The notes: a model not told the origin generated them from the letters alone. 64,000 nucleotides of DNA from Brevibacillus centrosporus (GCF_003710815.1 NZ_RHHP01000026.1:79445-143444), one strand, 5' to 3'; positions 35,877 to 44,537 are shown, numbered from the stretch's first letter. A program made the numbers and translations.

Positions 35877-36935
35877 CTAGGATAAAGTAGCTGCTGCCTC
35901 GGCACGCAAGCTTTCAACTACTGGCATGACTTCTTTGGAGAAGCGCTCCATCTCTTCCAGCTGTGGAGAGAACTGGAGCAGCAGCAGGTCTACACCCGCT
36001 TTTTCATACGCCAAAATGCGTTCAGCGATTTGCTGTGGTGTACCAACCAGGTTTGGACGCAAGCCGCGGTTCGATACCGAATAATCACGCAATTGAATCT
36101 GCTGCTCAAGCTGCGACTTGTTGATGAAGTCCTGGTAGCCTGCATAGCCGCTGTTTTCTTTAACATCCGTGATACGTGCCAGCTCTTCCATCGCTTCTTC
36201 CTCGGTCGGACGGCAAATGACGTAGGCGGCCATCCCAAAAGAAGAGAACGGCGCTTTGTCCGTCTGCTCGCGGCGCGCTTTCATGTCTTGAATCTTGCGT
36301 TCGACTTCTTCCGTAGTCCCGCCATGCATCACATACGCGTCGCATGTAGCGGAAATGACCTGCTTGCCGCGCTCGCTTTCTCCACCTGCGTACAGGATCG
36401 GATTTGGGCGCTGAACCGGCTTCGGCGCCAGTTTGGCATCCTGAATATCGTAGAACTTGCCGTGGTAGCTGAAGGTTTCCTCCGTCCACAGCCCTTTTAG
36501 CACATCGAGGAATTCCATGGTGCGTTCATAGCGCTCATCGTGCTCGGTGAAAATGCCACCGTATTGACGGGCTTCCTCTTCCCACCATGCAGATACGACG
36601 TTCAAAGTGAAGCGTCCATTGCTGATGCGATCGATGTTAGCTGCCATTTTTGCAGCGACTGCCGGATTGTGAAATCCAGGGCGTACCGCTGTCATGATTT
36701 CGATTTTTTCCGTAACTGCAGCCAATGCCGCAGCAGTCGACCAGGCTTCCAGCGAGTCCGCCTCGGGTCCTTTTATATCGTTCAAGTATAGTTCCGCAAT
36801 CAGAGTCGTATCGTATCCCCATCGCTCTGCCGCTTGAATGACCGTCTTGGCGTATTCAAACGTCGGCGGCATTTTTTCATCTTCTACATTTCGGAGCCAT
36901 CCACCAAAAATCGGTAACCAAAAGCCGTACTTCAT
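35877..36935 (-). CDS. LLM-class flavin-dependent monooxygenase
   Basis: A 352-residue TIM-barrel enzyme of the luciferase-like family close to SsuD/SfnG-type alkanesulfonate or dimethylsulfone monooxygenases: 'MKYGFWLPIFGGWLRNVEDEKM', 'RISNGRFTLNVVSAWWEEEARQYGG', 'EHDERYERTMEFLDVLKGLWTEE'. These enzymes use FMNH2 from a separate reductase, which is not encoded nearby. RBS AAAGGAG lies 9-10 bases before the ATG. It heads a two-gene operon with the ATP-grasp protein, a pairing I do not know from characterised sulfonate loci. No sulfonate ABC transporter is present beside it. Confidence 0.85.
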   Translation of the reverse strand: MKYGFWLPIFGGWLRNVEDEKMPPTFEYAKTVIQAAERWGYDTTLIAELYLNDIKGPEADSLEAWSTAAALAAVTEKIEIMTAVRPGFHNPAVAAKMAANIDRISNGRFTLNVVSAWWEEEARQYGGIFTEHDERYERTMEFLDVLKGLWTEETFSYHGKFYDIQDAKLAPKPVQRPNPILYAGGESERGKQVISATCDAYVMHGGTTEEVERKIQDMKARREQTDKAPFSSFGMAAYVICRPTEEEAMEELARITDVKENSGYAGYQDFINKSQLEQQIQLRDYSVSNRGLRPNLVGTPQQIAERILAYEKAGVDLLLLQFSPQLEEMERFSKEVMPVVESLRAEAAATLS

Positions 36936-36989
36936 AGCCCTCTTCTCCTTTGTCGTCGGGGTAAAAACAGAGAATATTGTGTAAAAAAG

Positions 36990-37072
36990 TTAGAAAACTT
37001 GGCTGCGCCAAGCTTATGGCGGAGCCGTAGTTGCTCTTATACTGGATAGGAATCTTATAATTCCTATCTGTA
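36990..37072. repeat. Dispersed structured repeat, copy 2 of 2
   Basis: Same element as 14274-14356: TTAGAAAACTTGGC, the CTTGGC-TGC-GCCAAG hairpin, GGAGCC, TAGTTGC, CTTATACTGG and GAATCTTATAA in the same order and orientation. Bases that differ between copies partly compensate in the alternative GGCT-CGCC / GGCG-AGCC stem. It is in the 332-base gap 36936-37267 between divergent genes; the rest of the gap is AT-rich and empty. Confidence 0.75.
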
Positions 37073-37267
37073 AAAGTAAAGTAATCCTACTATAAAAAGC
37101 GGATTACTTCAATATACTCTCTTTATACTTTCTATTCTTTATTTCCCGTTCCCTCTGACAAGGCAAAAGTGCGCCGGCGCATTTTTCCAGTTTATCCAAA
37201 ACCTTACGAGGACAGGATAATAGATAATTCACCCAGGAATATAGCCCGCAAAAGGAGCTGAAGTACT

Positions 37268-37657
37268 ATGTCTCGTCTGCGGTTCCGGCAGTTGCGTTAC
37301 CCCCTCATCGCTTTGGCGGTGACGATCTTGCTACTCGGGACACACCATGAATATCGACTACATACTTCCTATGCAGCAGCACAGCGTACACAAACCGTGA
37401 CGATCTCCAGTGCCGGCTTCTTACCCAATCAGATCGCCGTGCGAGAGGGAGAGCATGTCTCTTTGATGATCGTCAACACCGACACACGCCCGCATAACCT
37501 CGCGATCCGCGATCTCAATGTCACCTCGACCGAGCTTAAGCCCACTCAGTCTACCATGCTTCAATTTTCTGCGGAGAAAAAAGGGGAGTATTCCTTTGTG
37601 TCCGACTCCCCCGGCTATCCAGAGACCGGCTATCAAGGCAAGCTGATCATTGAGTAG
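37268..37657 (+). CDS. Membrane-anchored cupredoxin-fold protein lacking copper ligands
   Basis: A 129-residue protein: N-terminal membrane anchor (residues ~11-24), then a cupredoxin-like domain 'QTVTISSAGFLPNQIAVREGEHVSLMIVNTDTRPHNLAI' ending 'GYPETGYQGKLIIE'. In copper proteins of this fold the last loop supplies Cys, His and Met. Here those places read Ser112, Tyr117 and Tyr122, and only His76 remains. It probably does not bind copper in the classical way. RBS AAAAGGAG lies upstream. Its 3' end overlaps that of the convergent MFS gene by 11 bases. Confidence 0.78.
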   Translation: MSRLRFRQLRYPLIALAVTILLLGTHHEYRLHTSYAAAQRTQTVTISSAGFLPNQIAVREGEHVSLMIVNTDTRPHNLAIRDLNVTSTELKPTQSTMLQFSAEKKGEYSFVSDSPGYPETGYQGKLIIE

Positions 37658-38867
37658 CACTCACGCCTTCGTCTTGCTCTACCCGTTTCCATGGACCAAA
37701 GCGAATCACGAGGAGCGGAAGGATGCCAAGCGTGGTCACCACTCCGAAAAACAGGTAGATGGCCAGCGTGGAAAACTCGTCCTTGATCCACCCCGCCAAG
37801 AGATTACAGAGCATCGTTCCCAAACCGCTTCCCACAGAGAAAAAAACGGCGAGTGCTGTTACCTGTAGGGAAGCGGGCGTGTTTTCTCTCACGAATTGCG
37901 CCGCTGTCGCCAGGTAGAAGCCCACCGAAACACCTTGAATAAAAAAGATCAACAGAACAGCTGTCGTACTGGGAGCTGAGCTGTACCAGAACCAGCGAAT
38001 GGCGGAAAAGATCGCAGCCCCCAGCAGGGTCGTTTCAATCCCCCACCTTCGGACAAAGTAGCCCGCCAGCTTCATGAACGGAGCTTCACTCCCCGCAAAC
38101 AGCAGGAAAGCCAGGCCTACACCCGCCACCGTCCCACCGATCTCCTGGTAGTACAGAGAAAACCAGATGTTATTCGCATTGACCGCACCAAACATGCAAA
38201 AAGACGCCAGCAGGAAGAGCAAAAACCGTGGAATGCGCAGCAGCTGCTTCATGCCTTTAAAAATGCTGACTGTAAAGCGGGAAGATTCGGTCACTTCTCC
38301 CGGCAAACGCATCAAAAACAAAAGCGCCGTGATCAGCGCCAGACAATACGAGATAAACAGAACAGAGGGCCCCCACCGCTCCACGAAAAGGCCGGTAACA
38401 AAAGCTGCAAGAGCGAAGCCAACAGCTCCCCACATCCGAATGTCACCAAATTGAAGCTGATGCTTTTTCGTATAATTTAAGGTCAAGCTGTCCGAGACCG
38501 GAATAATAGCACTTTGAAAAAAGGAAAGCAGGATGTACAAAAGAAAGACAAAAGCATAAGTGGATACAGCGGTGAATAAAAGCCCCACCAAGCCAGAAGC
38601 AAGGAGAGTACCCAAAAGAACCGCCTTCCGTATTTGGAAGCGGTCACAAATCATCCCCCACATCGGCTGGGCAACAATAGAAACGACAGGTGCAACCGCA
38701 CTGATCATTCCGATTTGGGTACCCGTTAGATGAATGGATTTGTAATACTGGGTAATGAGCGGAGAAAACGCCCCGAACCCGTAGTAAATAAAGAGGTAGA
38801 GGGCGCAGAAGCTGACGTATCTGCCTCCAGCGCCACCCAGAAATCTTCCAGAAAGAGATTCTGACAT
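37647..38867 (-). CDS. MFS transporter (LacY/PPP-like)
   Basis: A 406-residue, 12-helix major facilitator with the 'MWGMICDRFQIRKAVLLGTLLASGL' loop 2-3 motif. The pattern 'YGFGAFSPLITQYYKSIHLTGTQIGMISAVAPVV' resembles the phenylpropionate permease/nucleoside H+ symporter group (MFS_1-like). Substrate unknown. It lies 9 bases downstream of ispH, so co-transcription is likely although no metabolic link is apparent. An N-terminal ~14-residue cytosolic tail precedes helix 1. Confidence 0.85.
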   Translation of the reverse strand: MSESLSGRFLGGAGGRYVSFCALYLFIYYGFGAFSPLITQYYKSIHLTGTQIGMISAVAPVVSIVAQPMWGMICDRFQIRKAVLLGTLLASGLVGLLFTAVSTYAFVFLLYILLSFFQSAIIPVSDSLTLNYTKKHQLQFGDIRMWGAVGFALAAFVTGLFVERWGPSVLFISYCLALITALLFLMRLPGEVTESSRFTVSIFKGMKQLLRIPRFLLFLLASFCMFGAVNANNIWFSLYYQEIGGTVAGVGLAFLLFAGSEAPFMKLAGYFVRRWGIETTLLGAAIFSAIRWFWYSSAPSTTAVLLIFFIQGVSVGFYLATAAQFVRENTPASLQVTALAVFFSVGSGLGTMLCNLLAGWIKDEFSTLAIYLFFGVVTTLGILPLLVIRFGPWKRVEQDEGVSATQ

Positions 38868-38876
38868 TTCGCTCCC

Positions 38877-39812
38877 CTATTTCACCGCCGGCAATATTTT
38901 CGCCATGTTAACGGTACGTTTCTTCTCCCATGTTTCCGGATTGCTTTCATCAAACTGCTCCAAATACGCAATGACTTCCTTGGTCAATGGCGTAGGTGTG
39001 GAAGCTCCCGAAGTAACGGCTACGCGCTGCTTGCCTTTCAACCACTCGACATCCAGCTCCGAAAGATCCGCAATGCGATAGGAAGGCACGCTGGCAATTT
39101 CCTCGGACACTTGCGCGAGGCGGTTCGAGTTGTTGCTTCGCGGATCCCCGACCACGATGCACAGCTGCGCTTCTCCTACCTGCTCCGCGACAGCTTCTTG
39201 GCGCACCTGCGTGGCCAGGCAAATTTCGTTGTGCACCTCTACGCGAGGAAAACGTTTGACGATCGCATCCATGAGATGCTTCACGTCCCATTGACTCATC
39301 GTCGTCTGGTTGGTCACGATGACCTTGTCAGTGGGTACCTCCAAAGCGTCCAGATCCTCCAGCTTTTGCACCAAGTGAACCTTTTCCGGTGCGATGCCGA
39401 TCGCTCCCTCTGGCTCGGGATGTCCTTTTTTCCCAATGTATAGGACATGATAGCCGTCTGCCACTTTCTCACGTATCAGATCATGTGTTTTCGTCACGTC
39501 CGGGCAAGTCGCGTCCACGACAGTCAGTCCCTTGTCGCGCGCTTTTTTGCGTACCTCCGGTGAAACACCGTGTGCCGTAAAAATGATAGTACCCTCGTTC
39601 ACCTGATCGAGCAGGGCGAGCCGGTCCTCTCCATCCAAGGTCTTGATTCCTTGTTTTTCAAACGCCTCCACAACATGAGCATTGTGAACGATCATGCCCA
39701 GAATGTGAATCGGGCGTGGAAGGTCAAAGTTTTGCGCTGTCCGAAGTGCCAAGACCATGGCATCTACGACACCGTAGCAATATCCGCGGGGGGAAATCTT
39801 GATGACTTCCAT
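38877..39812 (-). CDS. ispH: 4-hydroxy-3-methylbut-2-enyl diphosphate reductase
   Basis: A 311-residue iron-sulfur enzyme that ends the MEP pathway, giving IPP and DMAPP. The three cluster Cys are at residue 12 ('SPRGYCYGV'), 103 ('VVDATCPDVTKTH') and 198 ('VHNEICLATQ'). The conserved 'TAHGVSPEV' and 'VTSGASTPT' motifs are also present. Length matches Bacillus IspH (YqfP). RBS AGGAGGGG lies upstream of the ATG. First gene of a two-gene unit with the MFS transporter. Confidence 0.95.
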   Translation of the reverse strand: MEVIKISPRGYCYGVVDAMVLALRTAQNFDLPRPIHILGMIVHNAHVVEAFEKQGIKTLDGEDRLALLDQVNEGTIIFTAHGVSPEVRKKARDKGLTVVDATCPDVTKTHDLIREKVADGYHVLYIGKKGHPEPEGAIGIAPEKVHLVQKLEDLDALEVPTDKVIVTNQTTMSQWDVKHLMDAIVKRFPRVEVHNEICLATQVRQEAVAEQVGEAQLCIVVGDPRSNNSNRLAQVSEEIASVPSYRIADLSELDVEWLKGKQRVAVTSGASTPTPLTKEVIAYLEQFDESNPETWEKKRTVNMAKILPAVK

Positions 39813-39861
39813 CTATACCCCTCCTAATTTTTCAAATGACGTCATGCCCACTTATTATACC

Positions 39862-40791
39862 TTATTTGCCTGCACTCCGCTTCTGTTCATATACCTTCAA
39901 ATTATTGTAAACAACCTTCAGCAGAGGTGTGGACAAGCCCCGTTTTTCTGCATGCTCCAAAAGATAGCCTTGCAAATGATCCCCTTCGACCGCCAAGCCT
40001 TTCTCCATATCCCGGAGCATAGATGACTTCATGGCAGCTCCCTGCTTTTGGAACGTCTCCATCTGCTTGTCGACGATGTCTGGACGGATCGGAGCTTCCA
40101 GCGCACGAATGACCGAGGCACATTCCTCTGCCAGCTGGCGCGTCAATTCCATTCCATATAAGGAATCGCGGATCGGACCGACAGCGGAATTCATCAAGGT
40201 CGTGATGCCGGACATCGTCGTAATGAACAAATATTTCTGCCAGGCGTCGCGCTGGATGTTGGTACTGGCCCGCATGGAACCGTTGATGCCACTGAACGCC
40301 TCCGCGATTTGCTCCACACGCTCGCTCAGTCCACCCTCCCACTCCCCAAAGACGGTTTCGTGGGTTGCGCTCGTCTGCACGACATCGCCATCCGCATTCA
40401 AAGTCGTTTCAATAAAGCACAAGCCACCCAGTACACGCTCGCGGCCAAAGCGCTCCCACAACAGTTCCATGTGGGCTATTCCGTTCAGGAGCGGTATCAC
40501 TACGGTCTTCTCTCCGATGTAAGGAGCGATGTCGTTGATGCTTTCTTCGAGGTGATAGGCTTTGTTGGATAACAAGACTACATCAAACGGTCCACCTTCC
40601 TCACCTGACTTCATTAACTGCGGCCGCTCCAGATGGAAATCTCCATGGATGCTCTGGAGGCGAAGTCCGTTTTCCGCAAGTTGCTTGTATCTACGCTCCC
40701 GAACGAGAAAGGTTACATCTACTCCTTTTTCTGCCAGTCTTCCTCCGAAATAGCCCCCGATTCCACCTGCGCCCAAGACCAGTACTTTCAT
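39862..40791 (-). CDS. 2-dehydropantoate 2-reductase family protein (PanE/ApbA)
   Basis: A 309-residue NADPH-dependent ketopantoate-reductase-like enzyme: Rossmann motif 'VLGAGGIGGYFGGRLAEKGVDVTFLVRERR' at the N-terminus, 'LLSNKAYHLEESI', and a helical C-terminal half with 'QKYLFITTMSGITTLMNSAVG'. Family members reduce ketopantoate for pantothenate and CoA, but many paralogues act on other 2-keto acids. No pan genes are adjacent, so the substrate is uncertain. RBS GGAGGGGA lies upstream. Divergent from the glutamine synthetase gene. Confidence 0.85.
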   Translation of the reverse strand: MKVLVLGAGGIGGYFGGRLAEKGVDVTFLVRERRYKQLAENGLRLQSIHGDFHLERPQLMKSGEEGGPFDVVLLSNKAYHLEESINDIAPYIGEKTVVIPLLNGIAHMELLWERFGRERVLGGLCFIETTLNADGDVVQTSATHETVFGEWEGGLSERVEQIAEAFSGINGSMRASTNIQRDAWQKYLFITTMSGITTLMNSAVGPIRDSLYGMELTRQLAEECASVIRALEAPIRPDIVDKQMETFQKQGAAMKSSMLRDMEKGLAVEGDHLQGYLLEHAEKRGLSTPLLKVVYNNLKVYEQKRSAGK

Positions 40792-40872
40792 TCGCTATCC
40801 CCTCCACTATTAATCAAACAGTTCGTCTATATTCTACAAAAACGGAACTCTTTTCTGAACCCCGCAATATAA

Positions 40873-40889
40873 TGTTAGAAATTCTAACA
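40873..40889. promoter_or_regulatory. GlnR/TnrA box
   Basis: TGTTAGAAATTCTAACA is a perfect palindrome that fits the GlnR/TnrA consensus TGTNA-N7-TNACA exactly. It lies 19 bases upstream of the -35 of the glutamine synthetase gene, a position suited to TnrA-type activation or GlnR control, and may also affect the divergent reductase gene. Confidence 0.85.
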
Positions 40890-40908
40890 CAAAACGTTAG
40901 AAAACCTC

Positions 40909-40938
40909 TTGACGAACGATGTCGGTAGTCGGTATAAT
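40909..40938 (+). promoter_or_regulatory. Sigma-A promoter of the glutamine synthetase gene
   Basis: TTGACG (40909-40914), an 18-base spacer and TATAAT (40933-40938). Confidence 0.8.
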
Positions 40939-41016
40939 TCCAAATATAAAATAACATTAAAAAACGAACTTTACTTTTCTTCAAATAAAAATAATTCGTG
41001 AATGGAGTGTTTTCTC

Positions 41017-42435
41017 TTGGATATGAAATCTGTCTTGTCCACCATTGACACTGAAAAAGTCGAATACGTTGACTTCCGCATCGTCGACATGCTCGGCCGC
41101 CAGCATCACGTCACCGTCCCTGCCTACGCAGTTGACGAAGGAACTTTCCGCAACGGTGTTGCTTTCGACGGCTCCAGCTTGACTGGCTACAAATCCATCG
41201 AAGAGAGCGACATGGTGGCGATGCCTGATCCGGCAACTGCCTTCATCGATCCTTTCGTAGAAGCGAAAACGCTGAACATCGTATGTAACATCGTAAACCC
41301 TGACTATACTCCATACGATCGCGACCCACGCGGCATCGCGCTGAAAGCAGAAGCTTATCTGCAACAACTGGGTGTAGCTACAGCGGCTTACTTTGGTCCT
41401 GAGTCCGAGTTCTTCCTGTTTGACTCCGTACGCTATGATTCCGGTCCATCCGGCTCCTTCTTCCATATCGATTCGGAGGAAGCTTTCTGGAACACAGGGA
41501 AAGAAGGACAAAACCTCGGCTACAAAGTTCGCAACAAAGGCGGTTACTTCCCTGTACAGCCTACAGATACGCAAGCAGACATCCGCAACGAAATGTGCAC
41601 CCTGATGACCCAGGCGGGTATGTATGTTGAGCGTCATCACCATGAAGTAGCTACTGCTGGTCAAGGCGAGATCAACTTCCGCTTCGACACTTTGACTCGT
41701 ACTGCTGACAATCTCTTGCTGTTCAAATACATCGTGCGCAACGTAGCTGCCAAACATGGCAAAACGGCTACTTTCATGCCAAAGCCAATCGTTGGCGACA
41801 ACGGTTCCGGCATGCACGTTCACCAAAGCTTGTTTAACGGCGACACCCCTCTCTTCTACGAGCAAGGTGGTTACGCAAACCTGAGCGAAACTGCTCTGCA
41901 CTACATCGGAGGCATTCTGCACCACGCACCTGCCCTGATCGCTTTGACCAACCCAAGCACCAACTCTTTCAAACGTCTGGTTCCTGGCTATGAAGCTCCA
42001 GTAAATCTGGTCTTCTCCAAAGGTAACCGTTCTGCTGCAGTCCGCATCCCGGTAGCTGCTGTTACACCAAAAGCATCCCGTATCGAGTTCCGTACGCCTG
42101 ACTCTACTGCTAACCCTTACCTGGCATTCGCTGCCATGCTGATGGCTGGTCTGGACGGAATCAAGCGCAAGCTCGACCCACGCGAAATGGGCTTTGGTCC
42201 TATGGATAAAAACATCTACGACCTGTCCGATGCTGAGAAGCACGAAATCAAGAGCGCCCCAGGCTCTCTGGAAGAAGCATTGCTCGCTCTGGAAGCTGAC
42301 CATGAGTTCCTCTTGGAAGGCGGCGTATTCACGAAAGAACTGATCGAAGGCTGGATCTCTCTGAAGCGCGGAGAAATCCAACAAGTGGAGCGCACCGTGA
42401 ATCCGAAAGAATACGAGCTGTACTACGATCTGTAA
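41017..42435 (+). CDS. glnA: Glutamine synthetase, GSI-beta type
   Basis: A 472-residue type I glutamine synthetase (glutamate + ammonia + ATP to glutamine). Signatures are 'VAFDGSSLTGYKSIEESDM', 'KGGYFPVQP', 'ERHHHEVATAGQGEINFRF', 'GKTATFMPKPIVGDNGSGMH' and 'NRSAAVRIP'. The long insert and 'MDKNIYDL', with Tyr401 at the place of the adenylylated Tyr of E. coli, mark the GSI-beta subtype. That subtype is unusual in Bacillales, whose GlnA is the ~444-residue GSI-alpha. Start TTG 41017 is chosen (GGAG 9 bases upstream); ATG 41023 or ATG 41002 are possible. A GlnR/TnrA box lies upstream; no glnR gene is adjacent. Confidence 0.9.
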   Translation: MDMKSVLSTIDTEKVEYVDFRIVDMLGRQHHVTVPAYAVDEGTFRNGVAFDGSSLTGYKSIEESDMVAMPDPATAFIDPFVEAKTLNIVCNIVNPDYTPYDRDPRGIALKAEAYLQQLGVATAAYFGPESEFFLFDSVRYDSGPSGSFFHIDSEEAFWNTGKEGQNLGYKVRNKGGYFPVQPTDTQADIRNEMCTLMTQAGMYVERHHHEVATAGQGEINFRFDTLTRTADNLLLFKYIVRNVAAKHGKTATFMPKPIVGDNGSGMHVHQSLFNGDTPLFYEQGGYANLSETALHYIGGILHHAPALIALTNPSTNSFKRLVPGYEAPVNLVFSKGNRSAAVRIPVAAVTPKASRIEFRTPDSTANPYLAFAAMLMAGLDGIKRKLDPREMGFGPMDKNIYDLSDAEKHEIKSAPGSLEEALLALEADHEFLLEGGVFTKELIEGWISLKRGEIQQVERTVNPKEYELYYDL

Positions 42436-42527
42436 GAAGCAAGCAGTATCATCCGGTTTCTTCTAGCCGGCGGCAGTTCTGAAGTAAGTTTCCATCCTCC
42501 ATCTATATAGAATTTTCCAATTGGAAA

Positions 42528-42569
42528 AAGCCAATCTCTTCTCCCATGGAAGAGTTGGCTTCTTTTTTT
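42528..42569 (+). terminator. Intrinsic terminator of the glutamine synthetase gene
   Basis: Stem AAGCCAA-TC-TCTTC / GAAGA-G-TTGGCTT followed by T7. Confidence 0.85.
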
Positions 42570-42678
42570 GCCCCTCGCTTGACTTTTTTACGAAAACGTT
42601 GCTTGAAATTCCCTTACTAAATTCTCTTCTCCCGACGAACAATGATAGATGGGTCAAAATGAAAAGCAAGGAGAACTC

Positions 42679-43236
42679 ATGGACCTTACAACATTAATGA
42701 ATTCTGGGAGGACGTTAATGGGAATTTTAAGTGGCAATCCTCAAAATGAACCCATGCATTACGGTGAAGTCTTCGGTATATGGAGTTATCTTTCTACCAC
42801 GAAAGGCTTGCTTGTAGGTTATCAGACGTTCATCAACCATACTGGTGATAAGGACTTGAAAAACTTTTTGGAAGACCTTACCCAAAGTATGAGGCAGGAA
42901 ATCCGTCAGGTAGAGGATCTTCTGAAGGTTAACAGCGTTGGATTACCTCCATCCCCACCTGAACGCCCTGTCGCGAACCTAGAGAGCATACCGGTTGGCG
43001 CCCGGTTCAATGACCCAGAAATTGCAGCTGGTGTTTCCAGAGATATTGCAGCTGGCTTGATAACGTGTAGCCAAATCATGGGGCAAGCCATCCGAGAAGA
43101 TATCGGGATGATGTTTGGTCAATTCCACACGGCAAAAGCTCAGTTTGGTGGTAGACTTCTAAGAATCAATAAGGAAAAAGGATGGTTAGTGCCACCGCCA
43201 CTTCATTTACAAACCCCCGAGCTCGTTCACGCTTGA
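42679..43236 (+). CDS. DUF3231 family protein
   Basis: A 185-residue protein from the ATG at 42679 with AAGGAG upstream (the frame opens at 42649). It is about one repeat of DUF3231: 'GEVFGIWSYLSTTKGLLVGYQTFINHTGDKDLKNFLEDLTQSMRQEIRQVEDLLKVNSVGLPPSPPERP' and 'AAGVSRDIAAGLITCSQIMGQAIREDIGMMFGQFHTAKAQFGGRLL'. These are ferritin-like four-helix proteins of Bacillales, often linked to spores. Most homologues carry two repeats (~330 residues), so this is a half-length form. It has its own terminator. Confidence 0.8.
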   Translation: MDLTTLMNSGRTLMGILSGNPQNEPMHYGEVFGIWSYLSTTKGLLVGYQTFINHTGDKDLKNFLEDLTQSMRQEIRQVEDLLKVNSVGLPPSPPERPVANLESIPVGARFNDPEIAAGVSRDIAAGLITCSQIMGQAIREDIGMMFGQFHTAKAQFGGRLLRINKEKGWLVPPPLHLQTPELVHA

Positions 43237-43247
43237 GTTAAGGGCTT

Positions 43248-43290
43248 CCCCCCTCTAAGACCCACTTCCTTAGAGGGGGGTTTGAATTTC
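43248..43290 (+). terminator. Intrinsic terminator after the DUF3231 gene
   Basis: A perfect 12-bp stem CCCCCCTCTAAG / CTTAGAGGGGGG (43248-43259 and 43269-43280) followed by TTTGAATTT. Confidence 0.8.
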
Positions 43291-43532
43291 CACGAAAGGA
43301 AAGGAAGTTAGCAACAAATCGAACCTGAGCCTGGCCAAGTTTTTTATAATAATTCATATGATGCTTTTGCTGTAGCTCTACACGTTCCATCCTCATAGCG
43401 CTTAGGAACTTCTTCGTAGTTGAGCAATGGAAGCGTTACCCACCAAATATTACCCTTATGTATTACGCAACAATATAGATGGAGAAGATATCTATCGTTA
43501 CTCTTGAAACGATTCGAGGAGGGATTGAATTG

Positions 43533-43676
43533 GTGAAATATCGCTGTTTTTACTGTGAACAAGAAACAGACAGCGTCCGCCAAATCACGTTTTTCCAAGG
43601 TAAACAGGATCGCGACGAACTTTTGTGTGATTCCTGTCATGCGGATTGGATTGAATCCCTGAAGAGTGAGCCGTAG
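43533..43676 (+). CDS. Small zinc-ribbon-like protein, hypothetical
   Basis: A ~47-residue protein starting at GTG 43533 (or TTG 43530) behind a strong GAGGAGGG; the frame itself opens at 43479 without an RBS. It has two CxxC pairs, 'YRCFYCEQE' and 'LLCDSCHADW', 25 residues apart, so a single zinc ribbon is likely. A terminator-like hairpin follows at 43697. Function unknown; the size and Cys pattern recall small stress or RNA-binding zinc proteins. Confidence 0.55.
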   Translation: MKYRCFYCEQETDSVRQITFFQGKQDRDELLCDSCHADWIESLKSEP

Positions 43677-43696
43677 ACGGAGTAACGAACCCCACA

Positions 43697-43726
43697 CCCA
43701 CCTTCGTAGCAACCCTACAAGGTGGG
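43697..43726 (+). terminator. Intrinsic terminator-like hairpin
   Basis: CCCACCTT / AAGGTGGG with an inner GTAG / CTAC, followed by TCGTTTATT; 20 bases after the small zinc protein. The rest of the 436-base gap to 44112 is AT-rich and holds no recognisable gene, only a small AGCCTG / CAGGCT hairpin near 43977. Confidence 0.65.
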
Positions 43727-44112
43727 TCGTTTATTCCCAACAACCCTGTGATGAGATTCGTAGTCTCGTGTGACACCACATATCAAAAAAATCCGTCACG
43801 CGCCGATACCTTCACTTCCCAATAAGATTCTTTGATGTATATGGATCATACTCTTGAATGCATCACCACCACCTATTGAATTTGTTTGCAAAAATAGCAC
43901 TGCATGGGTGCTCAGGTACCTATTTTTTTCATAATAAGTGCTGGGATCGTCTTTCATCCGTGTGCATCAAAGGCCAAGCCTGAAATCCAGGCTCCGGCTT
44001 CACCTTACCTTTTCAAACATTTAACACTTTACCGCGCTATACTAACGATATTAATATAACACTTGCACTTATTTCACAAATAATATGTACCATTCTGAGG
44101 AGATGACTTGTC

Positions 44113-44361
44113 ATGGAGCATTCCGTTCCACGTATTATCCCTCCCTCGCAATGCTATTCATGCGGGTGTCAAAAGTTTCATAAGGATGAGAGGAGAGTGT
44201 ATACCTATCAAGACTACATAAACAACAACACCTTGATGGTTCAGGTACACCGCCGAAGATATCGCTGTGCGAATTGCGGTACGAAACAATGGGATCAATA
44301 TGCGGAGCATCCACGTACTCAAGAAAAACGTACCGGTTTATTTTCTGGGAAGCCTCTTTAA
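44113..44361 (+). CDS. Stand-alone ISL3-type zinc-finger protein
   Basis: An 82-residue protein with GAGGAG upstream of the ATG. 'CYSCGCQKFHKDERRVYTYQDYINNNTLMVQVHRRRYRCANCGTKQWDQY' matches the N-terminal zinc-finger region of ISL3-family transposases (C-x2-C ... RRRYRC-x2-C). The HTH and DDE catalytic parts are absent, and the following DNA shows no remnant of them. It is either the leftover of an insertion sequence or a domesticated DNA-binding protein. The good RBS favours expression. Confidence 0.6.
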   Translation: MEHSVPRIIPPSQCYSCGCQKFHKDERRVYTYQDYINNNTLMVQVHRRRYRCANCGTKQWDQYAEHPRTQEKRTGLFSGKPL

Positions 44362-44537
44362 GTAGAAATGAAAAGAAATTCATCCACAAAAATATCTCCC
44401 TGTAGCAACATGAAATACGTAAGCATTGGTTGCCCTTCGATTCCACTTCCTCCTATACTGTCCATATTGGAAGATATAGGGAGGGGTGGTTTCTCATGAA
44501 GAAAAACACAGCTTTACTCGAACGTATACAGAAAGCC

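Noticed and set aside
40981..42384. 467-residue open frame on the minus strand opposite the glutamine synthetase gene
   Set aside because: Shadow ORF; the plus-strand gene has family motifs, promoter, RBS and terminator.
43344..43475. Minus-strand C-terminal-looking peptide (HKGNIWWVTLPLLNYEEVPKR)
   Set aside because: The composition looks protein-like and it may be a gene remnant, but no start or RBS is present and its upstream part is antisense to the small zinc protein; too weak to list.
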